64,000 nucleotides of DNA from Desulfopila inferna (GCF_016919005.1 NZ_JAFFQE010000001.1:806001-870000), one strand, 5' to 3'; positions 24,554-34,641 are shown, numbered from the stretch's first letter. Translations and numbers: made by a program. The notes: a model not told the origin generated them from the letters alone.

Positions 24554-25675
24554 ATGACGGAGAATACCCAAAAAAGAAACGGCTTTTTTATTGCTCTCCT
24601 AACGGTGGGACTTATCATAGCTTCTCTCTACATCTTTTCTCCATTTCTCAAATACATCCTCGTTGCCACAGTTCTGGCTTTATCAACCAGCCATGGCTAC
24701 AATTCTCTTATAACGGCTATAGACAAAAGAGAAACACTGCCCGCCTGGGTACGAAGGTCCCGCCGTGCCCTTGTCGCCACTCTGTTTACTTCCTTTTTCC
24801 TGATGATGATTTTTTTGCCTCTGCTGTATTTCATCACAGTTACCATCGACCAGGTGTCCGCTCTCAATATGTCGGAAATCAGGGAAACCGCGCTCTCTAT
24901 GTGGAATCGGTTAATAGTCTTCATGGAAGGCGTGCCACTGTTGCATGATCTTTTCCAGCGCCTGCAAAGCGAAGGAACCTCGCTTATCAACGGATCATCC
25001 ATCGAAGCCATTATCAAGGGTGGAGAAAATATGATTTCAGGAGTGAGTGGTCTGATAGTTCAGATTGGCTGGATACTTACCTTTTATTTTCTATTTAATA
25101 TATACGGCAACAGAATCCTGCATTTTCTGGCGACATTACTGCCCACTTCAATCGAACATGAAAAATATCTCTACCGGGAATGCTCGGGAACCGTTGCCGT
25201 GGTTTTTTATGGCGCCCTGTTCAATATGGCGGCGCAGGGGCTTGCCTTTGGTCTGCTGATGGTCTTTATAGGCGGCTATAACAGCATGTATCTTGGAGTG
25301 CTGGCCGGTTTCTGTTCAATTATTCCCATAATAGGCGCTGCACTTGTTTATATTCCCATTATCGCCCTGGAACTCTTCGACCGCAACTACATCAATGCAC
25401 TGGTGATTTTAGTTTTTGCCGTTTCCGTTATGGGATTTTTTATTGACAATATTCTCCGTCTTATCTTTATCGGCTATCTGAAAAGGCTTTTCGGCTTCGA
25501 ATATACCATGAACGAGATTCTGATTCTGCTGTCGATACTGGCAGGTATCGCAACGATGGGTTTCTGGGGGTTGATTATCGGACCTTCCGTTGTAGCATTG
25601 ACCATCGCATCGGCAAACATCAGCCGAGACTACCTGGCTGAAGAGGGACATACACCGCAGCTCCCCTCTGATTAG
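24554..25675 (+). CDS. AI-2E/PerM-family membrane permease
   Basis: A 373-residue inner-membrane protein of the AI-2E transporter (UPF0118) family. There are two or three N-terminal helices (GFFIALLTVGLIIASLYIFSPFLKYILVATVLALS), a soluble middle region (MWNRLIVFMEGVPLLHDLFQ), then at least four more helices. Signature stretches are GGYNSMYLGVLAGFCSIIPIIGAALVYIPI and GFWGLIIGPSVVALTIA. Family members export autoinducer-2 (TqsA), act in Na+/H+ exchange, or are uncharacterised, so the cargo is open. The start at 24554 is preferred to one at 24530 because GAGGTTCAT precedes it. It converges on the PilZ gene 20 bp away. Confidence 0.9.
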   Translation: MTENTQKRNGFFIALLTVGLIIASLYIFSPFLKYILVATVLALSTSHGYNSLITAIDKRETLPAWVRRSRRALVATLFTSFFLMMIFLPLLYFITVTIDQVSALNMSEIRETALSMWNRLIVFMEGVPLLHDLFQRLQSEGTSLINGSSIEAIIKGGENMISGVSGLIVQIGWILTFYFLFNIYGNRILHFLATLLPTSIEHEKYLYRECSGTVAVVFYGALFNMAAQGLAFGLLMVFIGGYNSMYLGVLAGFCSIIPIIGAALVYIPIIALELFDRNYINALVILVFAVSVMGFFIDNILRLIFIGYLKRLFGFEYTMNEILILLSILAGIATMGFWGLIIGPSVVALTIASANISRDYLAEEGHTPQLPSD

Positions 25676-25695
25676 GCATCTCCGGCACCCCTCAC

Positions 25696-26037
25696 TCACC
25701 CCTGGACATAATATGCCAGCAGAAGACGATTTCTTGCCGAAATATGATCAAAAAATATTTCTATCTCATAAGGATGAGCGAAGCCACACGCCTCTCTTCT
25801 TTCACAACTCACCACGACACCTCGGCACTCAACCCAGATTTCAGCGGCAAATTCCCTGTCGCCCCTCTGGGGTAACTGGAATTTGATATCGAGTAGTGTC
25901 ATCTCATCAATACGCTTGGATGTTCGACACATCATCCCAGAAAGACTGATATTTTGTGGCAATCCCCAAGCATCGCTCTGTCGCGCAAAAGATGGATACG
26001 TATATTTTCTTCCATTTTTGCACCGCTTATTTTCCAC
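25696..26037 (-). CDS. PilZ-domain protein, possible c-di-GMP receptor
   Basis: A 113-residue single-domain protein starting at GTG, with GAGG six to ten bases before it. The second PilZ motif (D/N-x-S-x-x-G) is present as LPQNISLSGMMCRT. The preceding basic stretch NKRCKNGRKYTYPSF stands where the RxxxR motif belongs, but the two Arg are not in perfect register. FQLPQRGDREFAAEIWVECRG and CGFAHPYEIEIFFDHIS complete the beta-barrel pattern. PilZ domains bind c-di-GMP to control motility, adhesion or secretion. No diguanylate cyclase lies in the window, so the pathway cannot be read. Confidence 0.7.
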   Translation of the reverse strand: MENKRCKNGRKYTYPSFARQSDAWGLPQNISLSGMMCRTSKRIDEMTLLDIKFQLPQRGDREFAAEIWVECRGVVVSCERREACGFAHPYEIEIFFDHISARNRLLLAYYVQG

Positions 26038-26152
26038 TGCAACCTCGCTCTGGCTGGCCTGTAATCTCCCTTCAACAAAATCCTATCAAATGCAGCCCCG
26101 AATTTCAAGGTCGGCTACAATATGTCTCAGGAACAAGATGAATATTAAAATC

Positions 26153-26315
26153 CTGATTCCCCCTAATCCTTAGCTCAAGGTCGGGACTGCTCTTTTCACG
26201 GATCTCTGCAGCCCGGATCGCTGTAGCCCCCTGGAATTGATGGGCTTATGGCGTCCCGATGAGAAGAGCAGTACTGGCTTGGGCCAGAAAATTCTGAGCT
26301 GCAGGGGGTAATCAG
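26153..26315 (+). repeat. Family B element, long form (B3)
   Basis: Starts CTGATTCCCCCTAATCC and ends CAGGGGGTAATCAG, the same ends as the 59-bp copies, but is 163 bp long. The extra interior contains a nested inverted pair (ACTGCTCTT at 26187, AAGAGCAGT near 26264). Its left 90 bp match the reverse complement of 63447-63536. It has no coding capacity. Confidence 0.65.
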
Positions 26316-26429
26316 ATTAAAACTTTCATCCGCATCAAAAAGCGGAAACAAAGTTGAATTCCAAGGGGAAGATAAGGGGCAAGGAGGTTCCAACCAGCGC
26401 TGAAAGGCGCCGGTTGGAATAGTTTTAGG

Positions 26430-26591
26430 TCAGGCCATTTCGGTAAAGTCGTCTTTTGAGGCACCGCAAAGTGGACAAACCCAGTCTTCCGGCAGATCCG
26501 CAAAAGCCGTTCCGGGATCAACACCATTATCAGGATCACCCGCGGCTGGGTCATATACATAATCACATATATCGCATACATACTTTTTCAC
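26430..26591 (-). CDS. rub: Rubredoxin
   Basis: A 53-residue electron carrier with a GTG start, preceded by AAAGGAGGAGAG. It reads [20 protein letters not shown] at the start, then [16 protein letters not shown]: the two CxxC pairs bind one iron, and the [15 protein letters not shown] and [11 protein letters not shown] stretches are standard for class I rubredoxin. It would pass electrons to rubrerythrin (12.4 kb) or similar peroxide- or oxygen-reducing proteins in the cytoplasm. It is monocistronic, 170 bp downstream of the fumC stop on the same strand. The GTG start and small size make it easy to miss. Confidence 0.95.
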   Translation of the reverse strand: MKKYVCDICDYVYDPAAGDPDNGVDPGTAFADLPEDWVCPLCGASKDDFTEMA

Positions 26592-26760
26592 AATACTCTC
26601 CTCCTTTCATGAAATTTAGTGGTACATTAGAGCAGCTGGAATTTAAAAGATCATTTCGAGAAAAAAAACTGTCGCTTCGCACTGAAGATACACATCTTGT
26701 CCGGCATATCAGACAATTTCTCAATCTTCAAGAAAAAAATCTGGAAAAAAGCTCTCCAAA

Positions 26761-28155
26761 TCATTCCCGTCCGAGCATTGCCTGAGGATTAAGCCACTGA
26801 TCGATCTCCTTTTCCTCTACGTCAAGTAATTTAAGAGCTTCTGCCTTTAGCGTGGTATTATTGTGGAAAGCGGCTTTGGCAATATCAGCTGCTTTATCAT
26901 AGCCGATATGGGGGGTTAACGAAGTCACCAGCATCAGAGAATTTTCCAGATGTTCCTGAATTTTCTCCCTGTTGACCTGAATACCTACAGCACAGTTATC
27001 ATGGAAGGACTGAACAGCATCCGCCAGAAGATTTGCCGACTGTAGGAAGTTAGAGATAATAAGCGGTCTATAGACATTGAGTTCGAAATGGCCATTGACC
27101 GCACCAAAACCAAGAGCGACATCATTACCTATTACCTGGCCGCACACCATGGTCAGTGCTTCAATCTGACTGGGATTCACCTTTCCCGGCATAATAGAGG
27201 AACCGGGTTCATTTGCAGGAAGGGATATCTCGCCAAGGCCACAGCGCGGCCCGGAGGCAAGCAGGCGGATATCCTGAGCGATTTTATGAAGGCTCAGCGC
27301 CAGCTGCTTTAATGCTCCATGTGCGGCAACCAGACCATCGTGAGCAGACAGTGCTTCAAATTTATTTGGTGCCGTACGAAATGGAAATCCAGTGAATTTA
27401 GCTATATATTCAGCTGCCTTTTCGGCATATCCGGAAGGACAGTTCAATCCCGTGCCGACTGCGGTTCCACCTGATGCGAGTTCCTGCAGGCGTATCAGTG
27501 AATGGGACAGAGACTTTCTGCCCTGATCAAGCAGATGAACATACCCGGAAAATTCCTGCCCAACAGTTATTGGAGTAGCATCCATAAGGTGGGTTCTGCC
27601 AATTTTCGTAATGTCCTTGTACTGCTCAACCTTATTCTTCAGGGCCTGAAGCAATACATCGAGGGACGGCAATGTTTTGTTTTCCAGTACCATGGCAGCT
27701 GCGATATGCATGGCACTGGGAAAGGTGTCATTGGATGATTGAGACATATTCACATCATCATTGGGGTGCGCAAAACGAGTGCCATAGCCGAGCTGCTTTC
27801 CCTGCAGAATATGAATCCTGTTTGAGATAACCTCATTGATGTTCATGTTGGTATGGGTCCCGGAGCCAGTTTGCCAGATGACCAGAGGGAAATGCTCATC
27901 CAGCTCACCGGCTATAATCTCGTGGCAGACCCTGACGATATAATCGGTTTTTTCAGGAGACAGCCTACCGAGATCCCGGTTTGTCAGGGCCGCTGCCTTT
28001 TTGAGATAGCCGAGGGCGCGGATTATTTCGATGGGCATTGAAGCCGGCGGACCGATCCCGAAATTTATCAGGGAACGCTGGGTCTGCGCTCCCCATAACT
28101 TGTCATTCGCTACTTCGACCTCACCCATTGTGTCTTTTTCTATTCGATATTTCAT
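26761..28155 (-). CDS. fumC: Class II fumarate hydratase
   Basis: A 464-residue fumarase, iron-independent, catalysing fumarate to malate. It shows the superfamily signature [20 protein letters not shown], the earlier [39 protein letters not shown] and [19 protein letters not shown]. Length and N-terminus ([28 protein letters not shown]) are normal. TGSGTH has H where many enzymes have Q/T variation; otherwise every hallmark is intact. It stands alone on the minus strand, with a rubredoxin gene downstream. It fits with AcnA and acetyl-CoA enzymes in the same window as part of the citric acid cycle or its reductive branch. Confidence 0.96.
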   Translation of the reverse strand: MKYRIEKDTMGEVEVANDKLWGAQTQRSLINFGIGPPASMPIEIIRALGYLKKAAALTNRDLGRLSPEKTDYIVRVCHEIIAGELDEHFPLVIWQTGSGTHTNMNINEVISNRIHILQGKQLGYGTRFAHPNDDVNMSQSSNDTFPSAMHIAAAMVLENKTLPSLDVLLQALKNKVEQYKDITKIGRTHLMDATPITVGQEFSGYVHLLDQGRKSLSHSLIRLQELASGGTAVGTGLNCPSGYAEKAAEYIAKFTGFPFRTAPNKFEALSAHDGLVAAHGALKQLALSLHKIAQDIRLLASGPRCGLGEISLPANEPGSSIMPGKVNPSQIEALTMVCGQVIGNDVALGFGAVNGHFELNVYRPLIISNFLQSANLLADAVQSFHDNCAVGIQVNREKIQEHLENSLMLVTSLTPHIGYDKAADIAKAAFHNNTTLKAEALKLLDVEEKEIDQWLNPQAMLGRE

Positions 28156-28270
28156 GCCGGCTCTCCCGAATAACGCCGTATTTAAAGACGGGACGGATAT
28201 CTTTTTAACCTGAATATCTGATTAATTACTATAGTAATAATTAGTTGCGGTTACGCACTTGTCAATGATG

Positions 28271-28377
28271 AATGATCTCGTAAAAAAAGTCATAGAAGCT
28301 GTCGAGACGGATTCTGCGATAAGCACCAATAAACTCCGACTTCGAGAAAGCTTGATATACTCAAAGGAAGGTGGATT
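28271..28377 (+). repeat. Family A repeat, left and middle blocks (A3)
   Basis: CTCGTAAAAAAAGTCATAG, then GCTGTCGAGACGGATTCTGC, then GATAAGCACCAATAAACTCC, then GACTTCGAGAAAGCTTGATA. This is the clearest copy of the left half of the family. It lacks the CCATACGGG palindrome present in A1, A4 and A5. Confidence 0.65.
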
Positions 28378-28512
28378 TTAAACCTGGCAGGAACAACATG
28401 ACAGATATTTTTCATTATATTCATTTCCTTCTAACCAACAAACTATTAACGCATTGTATTAGTGTAATTCTGTTAGTGCTTAAATTTGACACGGAATCGT
28501 CCGGGTGGGACG

Positions 28513-28571
28513 CTGATTACCCAAATCCTCGGCTCAAAGGCCAGGAAAAGCAGAGTTTCAGGGGTAAGCAG
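28513..28571 (+). repeat. Family B element, 59 bp (B2)
   Basis: CTGATTACCC at the left and GGGGTAAGCAG at the right, exactly 59 bp, the same length as B1 but in opposite orientation. It shares the core CTCGGCTCAAAGGCC and GAGTTTCAGG. The remaining part of the 610-bp gap 28156-28766 shows no gene. Confidence 0.7.
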
Positions 28572-28766
28572 ATTCATTTTGTTACATATCCTCACATTCT
28601 CTATGAAAAATTTGACGAAAAAAAAACTGCCCTCATCGCTCTGCTCACTTTGACACCTTATCTTTTTACGATTATCGTGGTAGGGAAAATGCAATTGCTG
28701 ACCAATATACCAAGATACTCAAGTTCTTGTGAGGTATTAAGAACTACGTAAGGATGTTTTTACACC

Positions 28767-29570
28767 ATGAAAACCTTTAAAAATGCTTTAGAAATATTTA
28801 CGTTGCTGAACAGATCCAACTGCAGAGACTGTCAGTTGCCAACCTGCATGGCATTTGCCGGAGCAGTCTATACCGGTAAGAAAAAGCTTAGAGACTGCCC
28901 ACATATCCCCCCGGAAATTCTACAGGAATACGGAGAGGTCGCTGCCGAAAGCGCCATTGCGGAAAACATCGACAAAGCGATGAGAAAGCTTAAATCAGAA
29001 ATTACCAAAATTGATCTTCAAAGTGTCGCCAGCAAAATTGGGGGTACATACAATAACGGTAGAATTACCGTGAAAGTCCTCGGCAAGAACTTTTCTGTTG
29101 CCGATAACGGTGACATCTACACCGATATCCACATCACTCCATGGGTTACATTACCCGTTTATAATTATATTCTTCGGGGAGGCGATAAGGAAATTACCGG
29201 CCGCTGGGTACCGCTGCGCGAACTGCCCAGCGGCCAGGACTGGTTTCGCCTGTTCGGTCAGCGCTGCGAAATACCCTTAAAGAAGATAGCGGACGAATAT
29301 CCGGATCTATTCGAGGACATGGTACGGCTGTTCAGTGCCAATCTGGTGGAAAATCATTACCAATCCGATGTTTCCGTCGTCCTTCATCCTCTTCCTAAAC
29401 TGCCCATGCTTATCTGTTACTGGCACCCGGAAGGCGAACTGGAATCAGACCTTAACCTCTTTTTTGATGAAACGGCTGAGGATTATCTTGATCTCAATTC
29501 TATAAATTCAATAGGATCCGGATTTGTCACTATGCTGGAGAAGTTTATCATGAGGCACGGTTTTCGCTGA
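28767..29570 (+). CDS. Fe-S domain and DUF3786 protein
   Basis: A 267-residue cytoplasmic protein. Its first 55 residues carry a four-Cys motif: LLNRSNCRDCQLPTCMAFAG, then LRDCPHIP. This is the CxxCxxxxC...C arrangement of the small 4Fe-4S domain also found in corrinoid Fe-S proteins and RnfB-like proteins. The rest (GGTYNNGRITVKVLGKNF, YTDIHITPWVTLPVYNYIL, PLPKLPMLICYWHPEGELES) matches what I know as the DUF3786 family, common in strict anaerobes. Its reaction is unknown; corrinoid or redox work is a guess. AAGGATG precedes the ATG. It is monocistronic and converges on an aminotransferase gene. Confidence 0.78.
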   Translation: MKTFKNALEIFTLLNRSNCRDCQLPTCMAFAGAVYTGKKKLRDCPHIPPEILQEYGEVAAESAIAENIDKAMRKLKSEITKIDLQSVASKIGGTYNNGRITVKVLGKNFSVADNGDIYTDIHITPWVTLPVYNYILRGGDKEITGRWVPLRELPSGQDWFRLFGQRCEIPLKKIADEYPDLFEDMVRLFSANLVENHYQSDVSVVLHPLPKLPMLICYWHPEGELESDLNLFFDETAEDYLDLNSINSIGSGFVTMLEKFIMRHGFR

Positions 29571-29601
29571 GAGTTAAAGCTCGAGATACCAAGCGTAGTC
29601 T

Positions 29602-29638
29602 CTGAAAAGGCGATTTAGCAAGTGAATCGTCTTTTCAG
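29602..29638. terminator. Bidirectional hairpin between convergent genes, part of repeat family A (A9)
   Basis: CTGAAAAGGCGATT, a 9-base loop, then AATCGTCTTTTCAG: a 14-bp stem with one mismatch. The following ATCTACAACGAACGTAAATC continues as in the family A right end. It stands exactly between the ends of two convergent genes, so termination in both directions is likely. Confidence 0.6.
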
Positions 29639-29675
29639 ATCTACAACGAACGTAAATCGAGATTTTTACGAACTC

Positions 29676-30920
29676 TCAATCTTCGTTTTCTTCCTTCTGC
29701 AGCTGAAATACCCCTTTTTCAATTTCGTCGTCTATATCGGAGAGACTTCTTTTCATCTGCTTGAGAGCCTGCTTTATGCGATTTTCATTCTCCACCAGAG
29801 CCAAACGCAGATAGCCATCGCCTTCTTCGCCAAAACCGGCGCCGGGCGCCACTGCAACATTCGCCCTGCTCATCATCTCCACGGAAAAACGGATTGATCC
29901 CATCTGGGCATATGGTTCGGGAATTTTTACCCAGAGGAACATGCCGGCCTTCGGTTTGTCCACCTGCCAGCCCATTCGCTCAAGACCTTCACAGAGAACG
30001 TCTCTTCTTTTCTGGTAAACCTCTACCTGCTCACCGATGCTGTCTTCACAATCCCGCATTGCCACGATGCCTGCAACCTGGATCGCGGAAAAAATGCCGT
30101 AGTCATAATAGCCTTTGATTCGCGAGAGTCCTTCAATGATCTGAGGATTGCCAACACAATAACCAAGCCGCCAACCGGCCATATTATAGGATTTGGAAAA
30201 AGATCCGAACTCTACGGCAACCTCCTCAGCTCCCGGTATCTCGAGTAAACTTGGAGCGACATACCCGTCGTAGGTTATCCTGGAGTAAGCGAAATCATTA
30301 ACGACCATAAAGTTATATTTCCTGGCCAGGCGAACAACCTCGGTGAAGAACTCTTTTGAGGCCAGTACTCCAGTGGGATTGTGCGGATAATTAAGCATTA
30401 CCAGCTTGGGCCTGGGATACAGGGACTGGCAGATATTCTGGATCTGCTGCAGAAAAGATTCTTCTGAATACAATGAAATGCGGATAACAGAGGCACCGGC
30501 AATAACGGCGGCATAGACATGTATAGGAAAGGCCGGAGCCGGCACCAATACGGAATCTCCCGGTCCGAGAAGGGCCAGGCAGAGATGTGATATTCCTTCC
30601 TTGGAGCCGATAGTGCAAATAACATCATCGGTGCCGCTAAGTTTGACGTCATAATTCCGTTGATAATACAGCGCAATTTCCCGTTTGAGGTTTTTCATGC
30701 CGCCGGCGACTGGATAGCGATGACTTTTGGGATCGTTGGCCACATCGATCAATTTCTCCGTCACCTGGCTCGGGGCCGGGTCGATAGGATTCCCCATTCC
30801 CAGATCGATGACATCATCACCGTTCCAGCGTTTCTCCATCTTCATCTTATTAATCATCCCAAAAAGATAGGGAGGTAGCTGCTGCATTCTTTCTGCAAAC
30901 TTAATGTTCAATTTGCTCAT
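29676..30920 (-). CDS. Class I/II PLP aminotransferase, AlaC-like
   Basis: A 414-residue fold-type I aminotransferase. The PLP Lys lies in GSFSKSYNMAGWRLGYCVG; other marks are IDLGMGNPIDPAP, VMLNYPHNPTGVLAS and VNDFAYSRITYDGY. MSKLNIKFAERMQQLPPYLFGMINKMK and the whole N-terminal part match the AlaC group (alanine-forming, glutamate-pyruvate). Related LL-diaminopimelate aminotransferases share most motifs, so substrate is not certain. An acidic tail (SDIDDEIEKGVFQLQKEENED) extends past the usual end. It is monocistronic; alanine formation would draw on the same pyruvate pool as the lactate genes. Confidence 0.87.
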   Translation of the reverse strand: MSKLNIKFAERMQQLPPYLFGMINKMKMEKRWNGDDVIDLGMGNPIDPAPSQVTEKLIDVANDPKSHRYPVAGGMKNLKREIALYYQRNYDVKLSGTDDVICTIGSKEGISHLCLALLGPGDSVLVPAPAFPIHVYAAVIAGASVIRISLYSEESFLQQIQNICQSLYPRPKLVMLNYPHNPTGVLASKEFFTEVVRLARKYNFMVVNDFAYSRITYDGYVAPSLLEIPGAEEVAVEFGSFSKSYNMAGWRLGYCVGNPQIIEGLSRIKGYYDYGIFSAIQVAGIVAMRDCEDSIGEQVEVYQKRRDVLCEGLERMGWQVDKPKAGMFLWVKIPEPYAQMGSIRFSVEMMSRANVAVAPGAGFGEEGDGYLRLALVENENRIKQALKQMKRSLSDIDDEIEKGVFQLQKEENED

Positions 30921-31273
30921 TAGTATCCTCTGCGTATGGAAATTACTCTTTCAGTTCAGGAAGTCGAGTCATCATTTTTTCTTGAACCTTTAAGTCAGCT
31001 CATCCAGACTTAATATATAAACATAATGTACAGAGATTAGCATATCTCTACAAGGAAAAGCTTGATTCTATTCCCGTATGCAGAGAACGTTTTTCTCAGT
31101 TGTTATAGGCTGATGTTGCGGGCAGTTGTTAATCAGGTTCTTACTCATAAAGATGTGCTACAACATAAGAACTATTGAACATGGCGATAATCATGAAGAA
31201 TTGTATTTCTTCAATTTTATCTGTTAAGCTGGTAAAAATAACCTTATCTTTTTAGGCAATACAAGGAAACAAC

Positions 31274-33436
31274 ATGGCAAAAAATCTTTTTATCACCTCA
31301 ATAAACGCTGAAAGTGGAAAATCGGCAATCGCTCTGGGAGTAATGGAACTCCTTTTGCGCGATATACGCAAAGTGGGTTTTTTCCGACCCATCATTAATC
31401 CTTCAGGTCCCGGTGAGAGGGATCATGACATAGACCTTATTCTTTCCCACTTCTATCTTGGTCTGCAATACAATGAGACCTATGCCGTTACGCTTGACCA
31501 GGCAAAACACTACATCAACAGCGGCAGGCAAAACGATCTGATGGAGAATATTCTCATCAAATATCAACTTCTAGCAGACAAATGCGATTTCGTTCTCTGT
31601 GAAGGTACGGATTTCAAGGCCGGCCACGAGGCCTTCAATATCGATATTGATGCCGCCATTGCGGCAAACTTCGGCAGTCCGGCAATTATTGTGAGTTCCG
31701 CTGACGATTCCACGGTTGACGAGGTAGTCAGTCTTTGCCAGCTTGCCATGGATTCTCTCAAGGAAAAGAGCGTCGATACCATGGGAGTAATTGTCAATAA
31801 GGCGAAGATCCACGATAAAGAGGCAATTCTATCCGCCTTGAAAAAAAACATATCCATACCGGACAGCCTGTTTTACGTGCTGCCGGAGGAGCCGACACTT
31901 GCCAATCCAACCATGAATGACGTCAAAAAATGGCTCAAGGCGGAGGTGCTTTACGGCAGCAAAGAGCTAGGCAAGAGAATAAACGGCTATGTTATCGCCG
32001 CCATGCGCATTGAAAATTTTTTAAATTATCTCAAGGACGATAATCTGGTGGTAACAGCCAGTGATCGTTCCGATATCATTTTAGGCTCACTTGCTTCCCG
32101 CCTTTCTTCTGCTTATCCAAATATTTCCGGAATCCTACTGACCGGCGGCCAGACACCGCCGCCAAGCATCAAACGCCTTGTCGAGGGTTGGGCAGGCCTG
32201 CCAGTCCCGATCCTTCTCGTGCAGGACTCCACCTTCCCAACCGTCAGCGCCCTGAATGAACTGAAAGGTACGATCGATCCGGATAATCCGCAGAAAATAG
32301 CCACCGCCCTGGGTCTTTTCGAGGCAAACGTTAAAACGAGCGAATTGAAAGAGAAGCTTATTTCGCGGAAATCCTCCCGTGTCACTCCGCAGATGTTCGA
32401 ATATAAACTCATCCGTGAAGCCAAGAGAAACAAAATGCATATAGTCCTGCCCGAAGGGACCAGTGAACGCATTCTCAAAGCTGCCGACATCCTTCTTAGA
32501 CGTGATGTCTGCAATCTCACCCTCCTCGGCAAAGAAGAGGAAATAGGCAACAAAATTTCGAAACTCGGTCTGGAGCTGGACGGCATCAATATCGTTAACC
32601 CTGAACGCAGTCCACATTTTGAGGAATATGTCCTTGATTTCTTCGAAATGCGGAAGGAAAAAGGCGTGACCATGGATATGGCCGTTGATTTCATGGCCGA
32701 TGAAACATACTGGGGAACCATGATGATCCAAAAAGGGGCTGCTGACGGCATGGTCTCCGGATCCGTCAACACAACAGCCCATACCATACGACCGGCTTTT
32801 CAGATCATCAAAACCGTTCCCGGAACAACAATAGTATCTTCGGTTTTTCTGATGTGCCTGAAGGACAGAGTCCTGGTTTTTGGCGACTGTGCCATTATCC
32901 CCAATCCTACCGCCGAACAACTCGCCGAAATAGCCGTAGTCTCTGCCGATACTGCTAAACTTTTCGGCATCGACCCTCGAGTAGCCATGCTCTCCTATTC
33001 CACAGGCGATTCGGGCAAAGGGGCCGAGGTCGAAAAGGTCATCAAAGCCACGAAAATCGCCCAAAAAATGCGCCCTGATCTCCTTTTGGAGGGCCCCATT
33101 CAGTATGATGCCGCTATTGATCCGGAGGTTGCCGAAACCAAACTACCCGACAGCAAGGTGGCAGGGAAAGCCACGGTTTTTATTTTTCCGGATCTGAATA
33201 CCGGCAACAACACCTACAAAGCGGTGCAGCGGGCCACTCCCGACTCACTGGCGATTGGTCCCGTCCTGCAGGGCTTGAAAAAACCTGTCAATGATCTCAG
33301 CCGGGGCTGTACCGTACACGACATAGTCAACACCGTCGCCATTACGGCAATTCAGGGATATGCATCGACCTCCAAGGAAAAGAATTCCTTACAAGCCCAA
33401 GATCCGGGTATTGCGGAAAAAGGTAAGACGATATGA
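31274..33436 (+). CDS. pta: Phosphate acetyltransferase, long form
   Basis: A 720-residue enzyme converting acetyl-CoA and phosphate to acetyl phosphate. The N-terminal domain is a P-loop/dethiobiotin synthetase-like fold (NLFITSINAESGKSAIALGV) followed by a DRTGG domain (NGYVIAAMRIENFLNYLKDD, LVVTASDRSDIILG). The C-terminal 330 residues are the catalytic domain (IVLPEGTSERILKAAD, MVSGSVNTTAHTIRPAFQII, GPIQYDAAIDPEVAETK, FIFPDLNTGNNTYKAVQR). Length equals the E. coli-type enzyme. It overlaps ackA by four bases (ATGA), giving translational coupling. The 350-bp leader shows no clear regulatory motif apart from a weak TGAAGAA/TTCTTCA hairpin at 31194-31213. Confidence 0.96.
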   Translation: MAKNLFITSINAESGKSAIALGVMELLLRDIRKVGFFRPIINPSGPGERDHDIDLILSHFYLGLQYNETYAVTLDQAKHYINSGRQNDLMENILIKYQLLADKCDFVLCEGTDFKAGHEAFNIDIDAAIAANFGSPAIIVSSADDSTVDEVVSLCQLAMDSLKEKSVDTMGVIVNKAKIHDKEAILSALKKNISIPDSLFYVLPEEPTLANPTMNDVKKWLKAEVLYGSKELGKRINGYVIAAMRIENFLNYLKDDNLVVTASDRSDIILGSLASRLSSAYPNISGILLTGGQTPPPSIKRLVEGWAGLPVPILLVQDSTFPTVSALNELKGTIDPDNPQKIATALGLFEANVKTSELKEKLISRKSSRVTPQMFEYKLIREAKRNKMHIVLPEGTSERILKAADILLRRDVCNLTLLGKEEEIGNKISKLGLELDGINIVNPERSPHFEEYVLDFFEMRKEKGVTMDMAVDFMADETYWGTMMIQKGAADGMVSGSVNTTAHTIRPAFQIIKTVPGTTIVSSVFLMCLKDRVLVFGDCAIIPNPTAEQLAEIAVVSADTAKLFGIDPRVAMLSYSTGDSGKGAEVEKVIKATKIAQKMRPDLLLEGPIQYDAAIDPEVAETKLPDSKVAGKATVFIFPDLNTGNNTYKAVQRATPDSLAIGPVLQGLKKPVNDLSRGCTVHDIVNTVAITAIQGYASTSKEKNSLQAQDPGIAEKGKTI

Positions 33437-34641
33437 AGATATTAGTGATAAACGCCGGTAGTTCCTCCATTAAATACCAGCTTCTCGATATGGACGATGA
33501 ATCCCTGATGGCATCAGGAATTGTAGAGAGAATCGGAGAAGCCCAGGGAGAACTTTCCCATAAGAAGATTGTAAAGGGTAATGAGCAGAAAACCGTCATT
33601 GAAAAAAAGATCGGTAATCATCGAGAAGGCATGCACCTGCTGATTGACATGATTACATCCGCTGAAACAGGCGTCATCGCCAGTACGGATGAAATCGATG
33701 CCATCGGTCATCGGGTAGTCCAGGGAGGTGAACTTTTTAACAGCGCCACCTTGATTGACAAATCCGTCAAGCAGGCGATTGAGGAAAATAATCCCCTGGC
33801 TCCACTTCATAATCCGGCAAATCTGACCGGCATTGCCGTCGCCGAAGAACTCTTCCCCGGCACCCCTAACGTCGCCGTCTTCGATACCGAATTTCACCAG
33901 ACCATGCCCGCGAGAGCCTACATGTACGCACTGCCTTATGAATTTTATGAGGATCTCAAAGTAAGGAGGTATGGGTTTCACGGTACTTCGCACAAATACG
34001 TCGCCAAAAATGTGGCCAGTGCCATGAACAGGAATCCGGAGGATATAAATGTGATTACCATTCATCTCGGCAACGGCGGTTCAATTACTGCCGTAAAAGG
34101 CGGTAAGTGCATCGACACCTCCATGGGAATGACACCTCTCGCCGGAGTTATGATGGGATCCCGCTGCGGTGATATAGACCCGGCGATCTCCGGCTATATT
34201 GCCGAAGCAAAGAATATCAGCGCCGCGGAAGTTGACTCTATCCTCAATAAAAAAAGCGGCTTCAAGGGAATTTGCGGAATGAACGACATGCGCGATATTC
34301 ACGAAAGTGCAGCCGGTGGCAACCAGCGTGCCAGACTTGCCGTGGATATGTTCTGCTATCAGGTCAAGAAGTATATTGGAGCCTATTTTGCGGCTTTGGG
34401 CACGGTCGATGCCATTGCCTTTACCGCAGGAATCGGTGAGAATGACGATATAGTCAGAGCCGGTGTCTGCAGTGACATGGAGGGACTTGGCCTTGAACTC
34501 GATGCTGCAGCTAATGATGGACGAATCTCACATCAGAAAAAGATCAGCAAGGATGGCGGCAAGGTAGATATCTGGGTGATACCGACAAATGAGGAGTTAC
34601 AAATCGCTCAGGATACCATCGATGTAGTCAGAGGGAACTGA
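33433..34641 (+). CDS. ackA: Acetate kinase
   Basis: A 402-residue ASKHA-fold kinase making ATP from acetyl phosphate, or the reverse. It shows ILVINAGSSSIKYQLLDM (signature 1), DAIGHRVVQGGELF, FHQTMPARAYMYALPYEFYE, RYGFHGTSHKYVAKNVA (signature 2), and FTAGIGENDDIVRAGVC. Length is normal. It starts inside the pta stop (ATGA overlap). With pta it lets the cell conserve energy from acetyl-CoA made by lactate or pyruvate oxidation, or activate acetate for use. It ends 28 bp from the convergent hydrolase gene, with no obvious terminator. Confidence 0.97.
   Translation: MKILVINAGSSSIKYQLLDMDDESLMASGIVERIGEAQGELSHKKIVKGNEQKTVIEKKIGNHREGMHLLIDMITSAETGVIASTDEIDAIGHRVVQGGELFNSATLIDKSVKQAIEENNPLAPLHNPANLTGIAVAEELFPGTPNVAVFDTEFHQTMPARAYMYALPYEFYEDLKVRRYGFHGTSHKYVAKNVASAMNRNPEDINVITIHLGNGGSITAVKGGKCIDTSMGMTPLAGVMMGSRCGDIDPAISGYIAEAKNISAAEVDSILNKKSGFKGICGMNDMRDIHESAAGGNQRARLAVDMFCYQVKKYIGAYFAALGTVDAIAFTAGIGENDDIVRAGVCSDMEGLGLELDAAANDGRISHQKKISKDGGKVDIWVIPTNEELQIAQDTIDVVRGN

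Noticed and set aside
31194-31213. Hairpin in the pta leader as a riboswitch
   Set aside because: A single 7-bp AT-rich stem without any known aptamer core; too weak to support.
32135-33064. 309-codon minus-strand frame inside pta
   Set aside because: Antisense of the catalytic domain of phosphate acetyltransferase.
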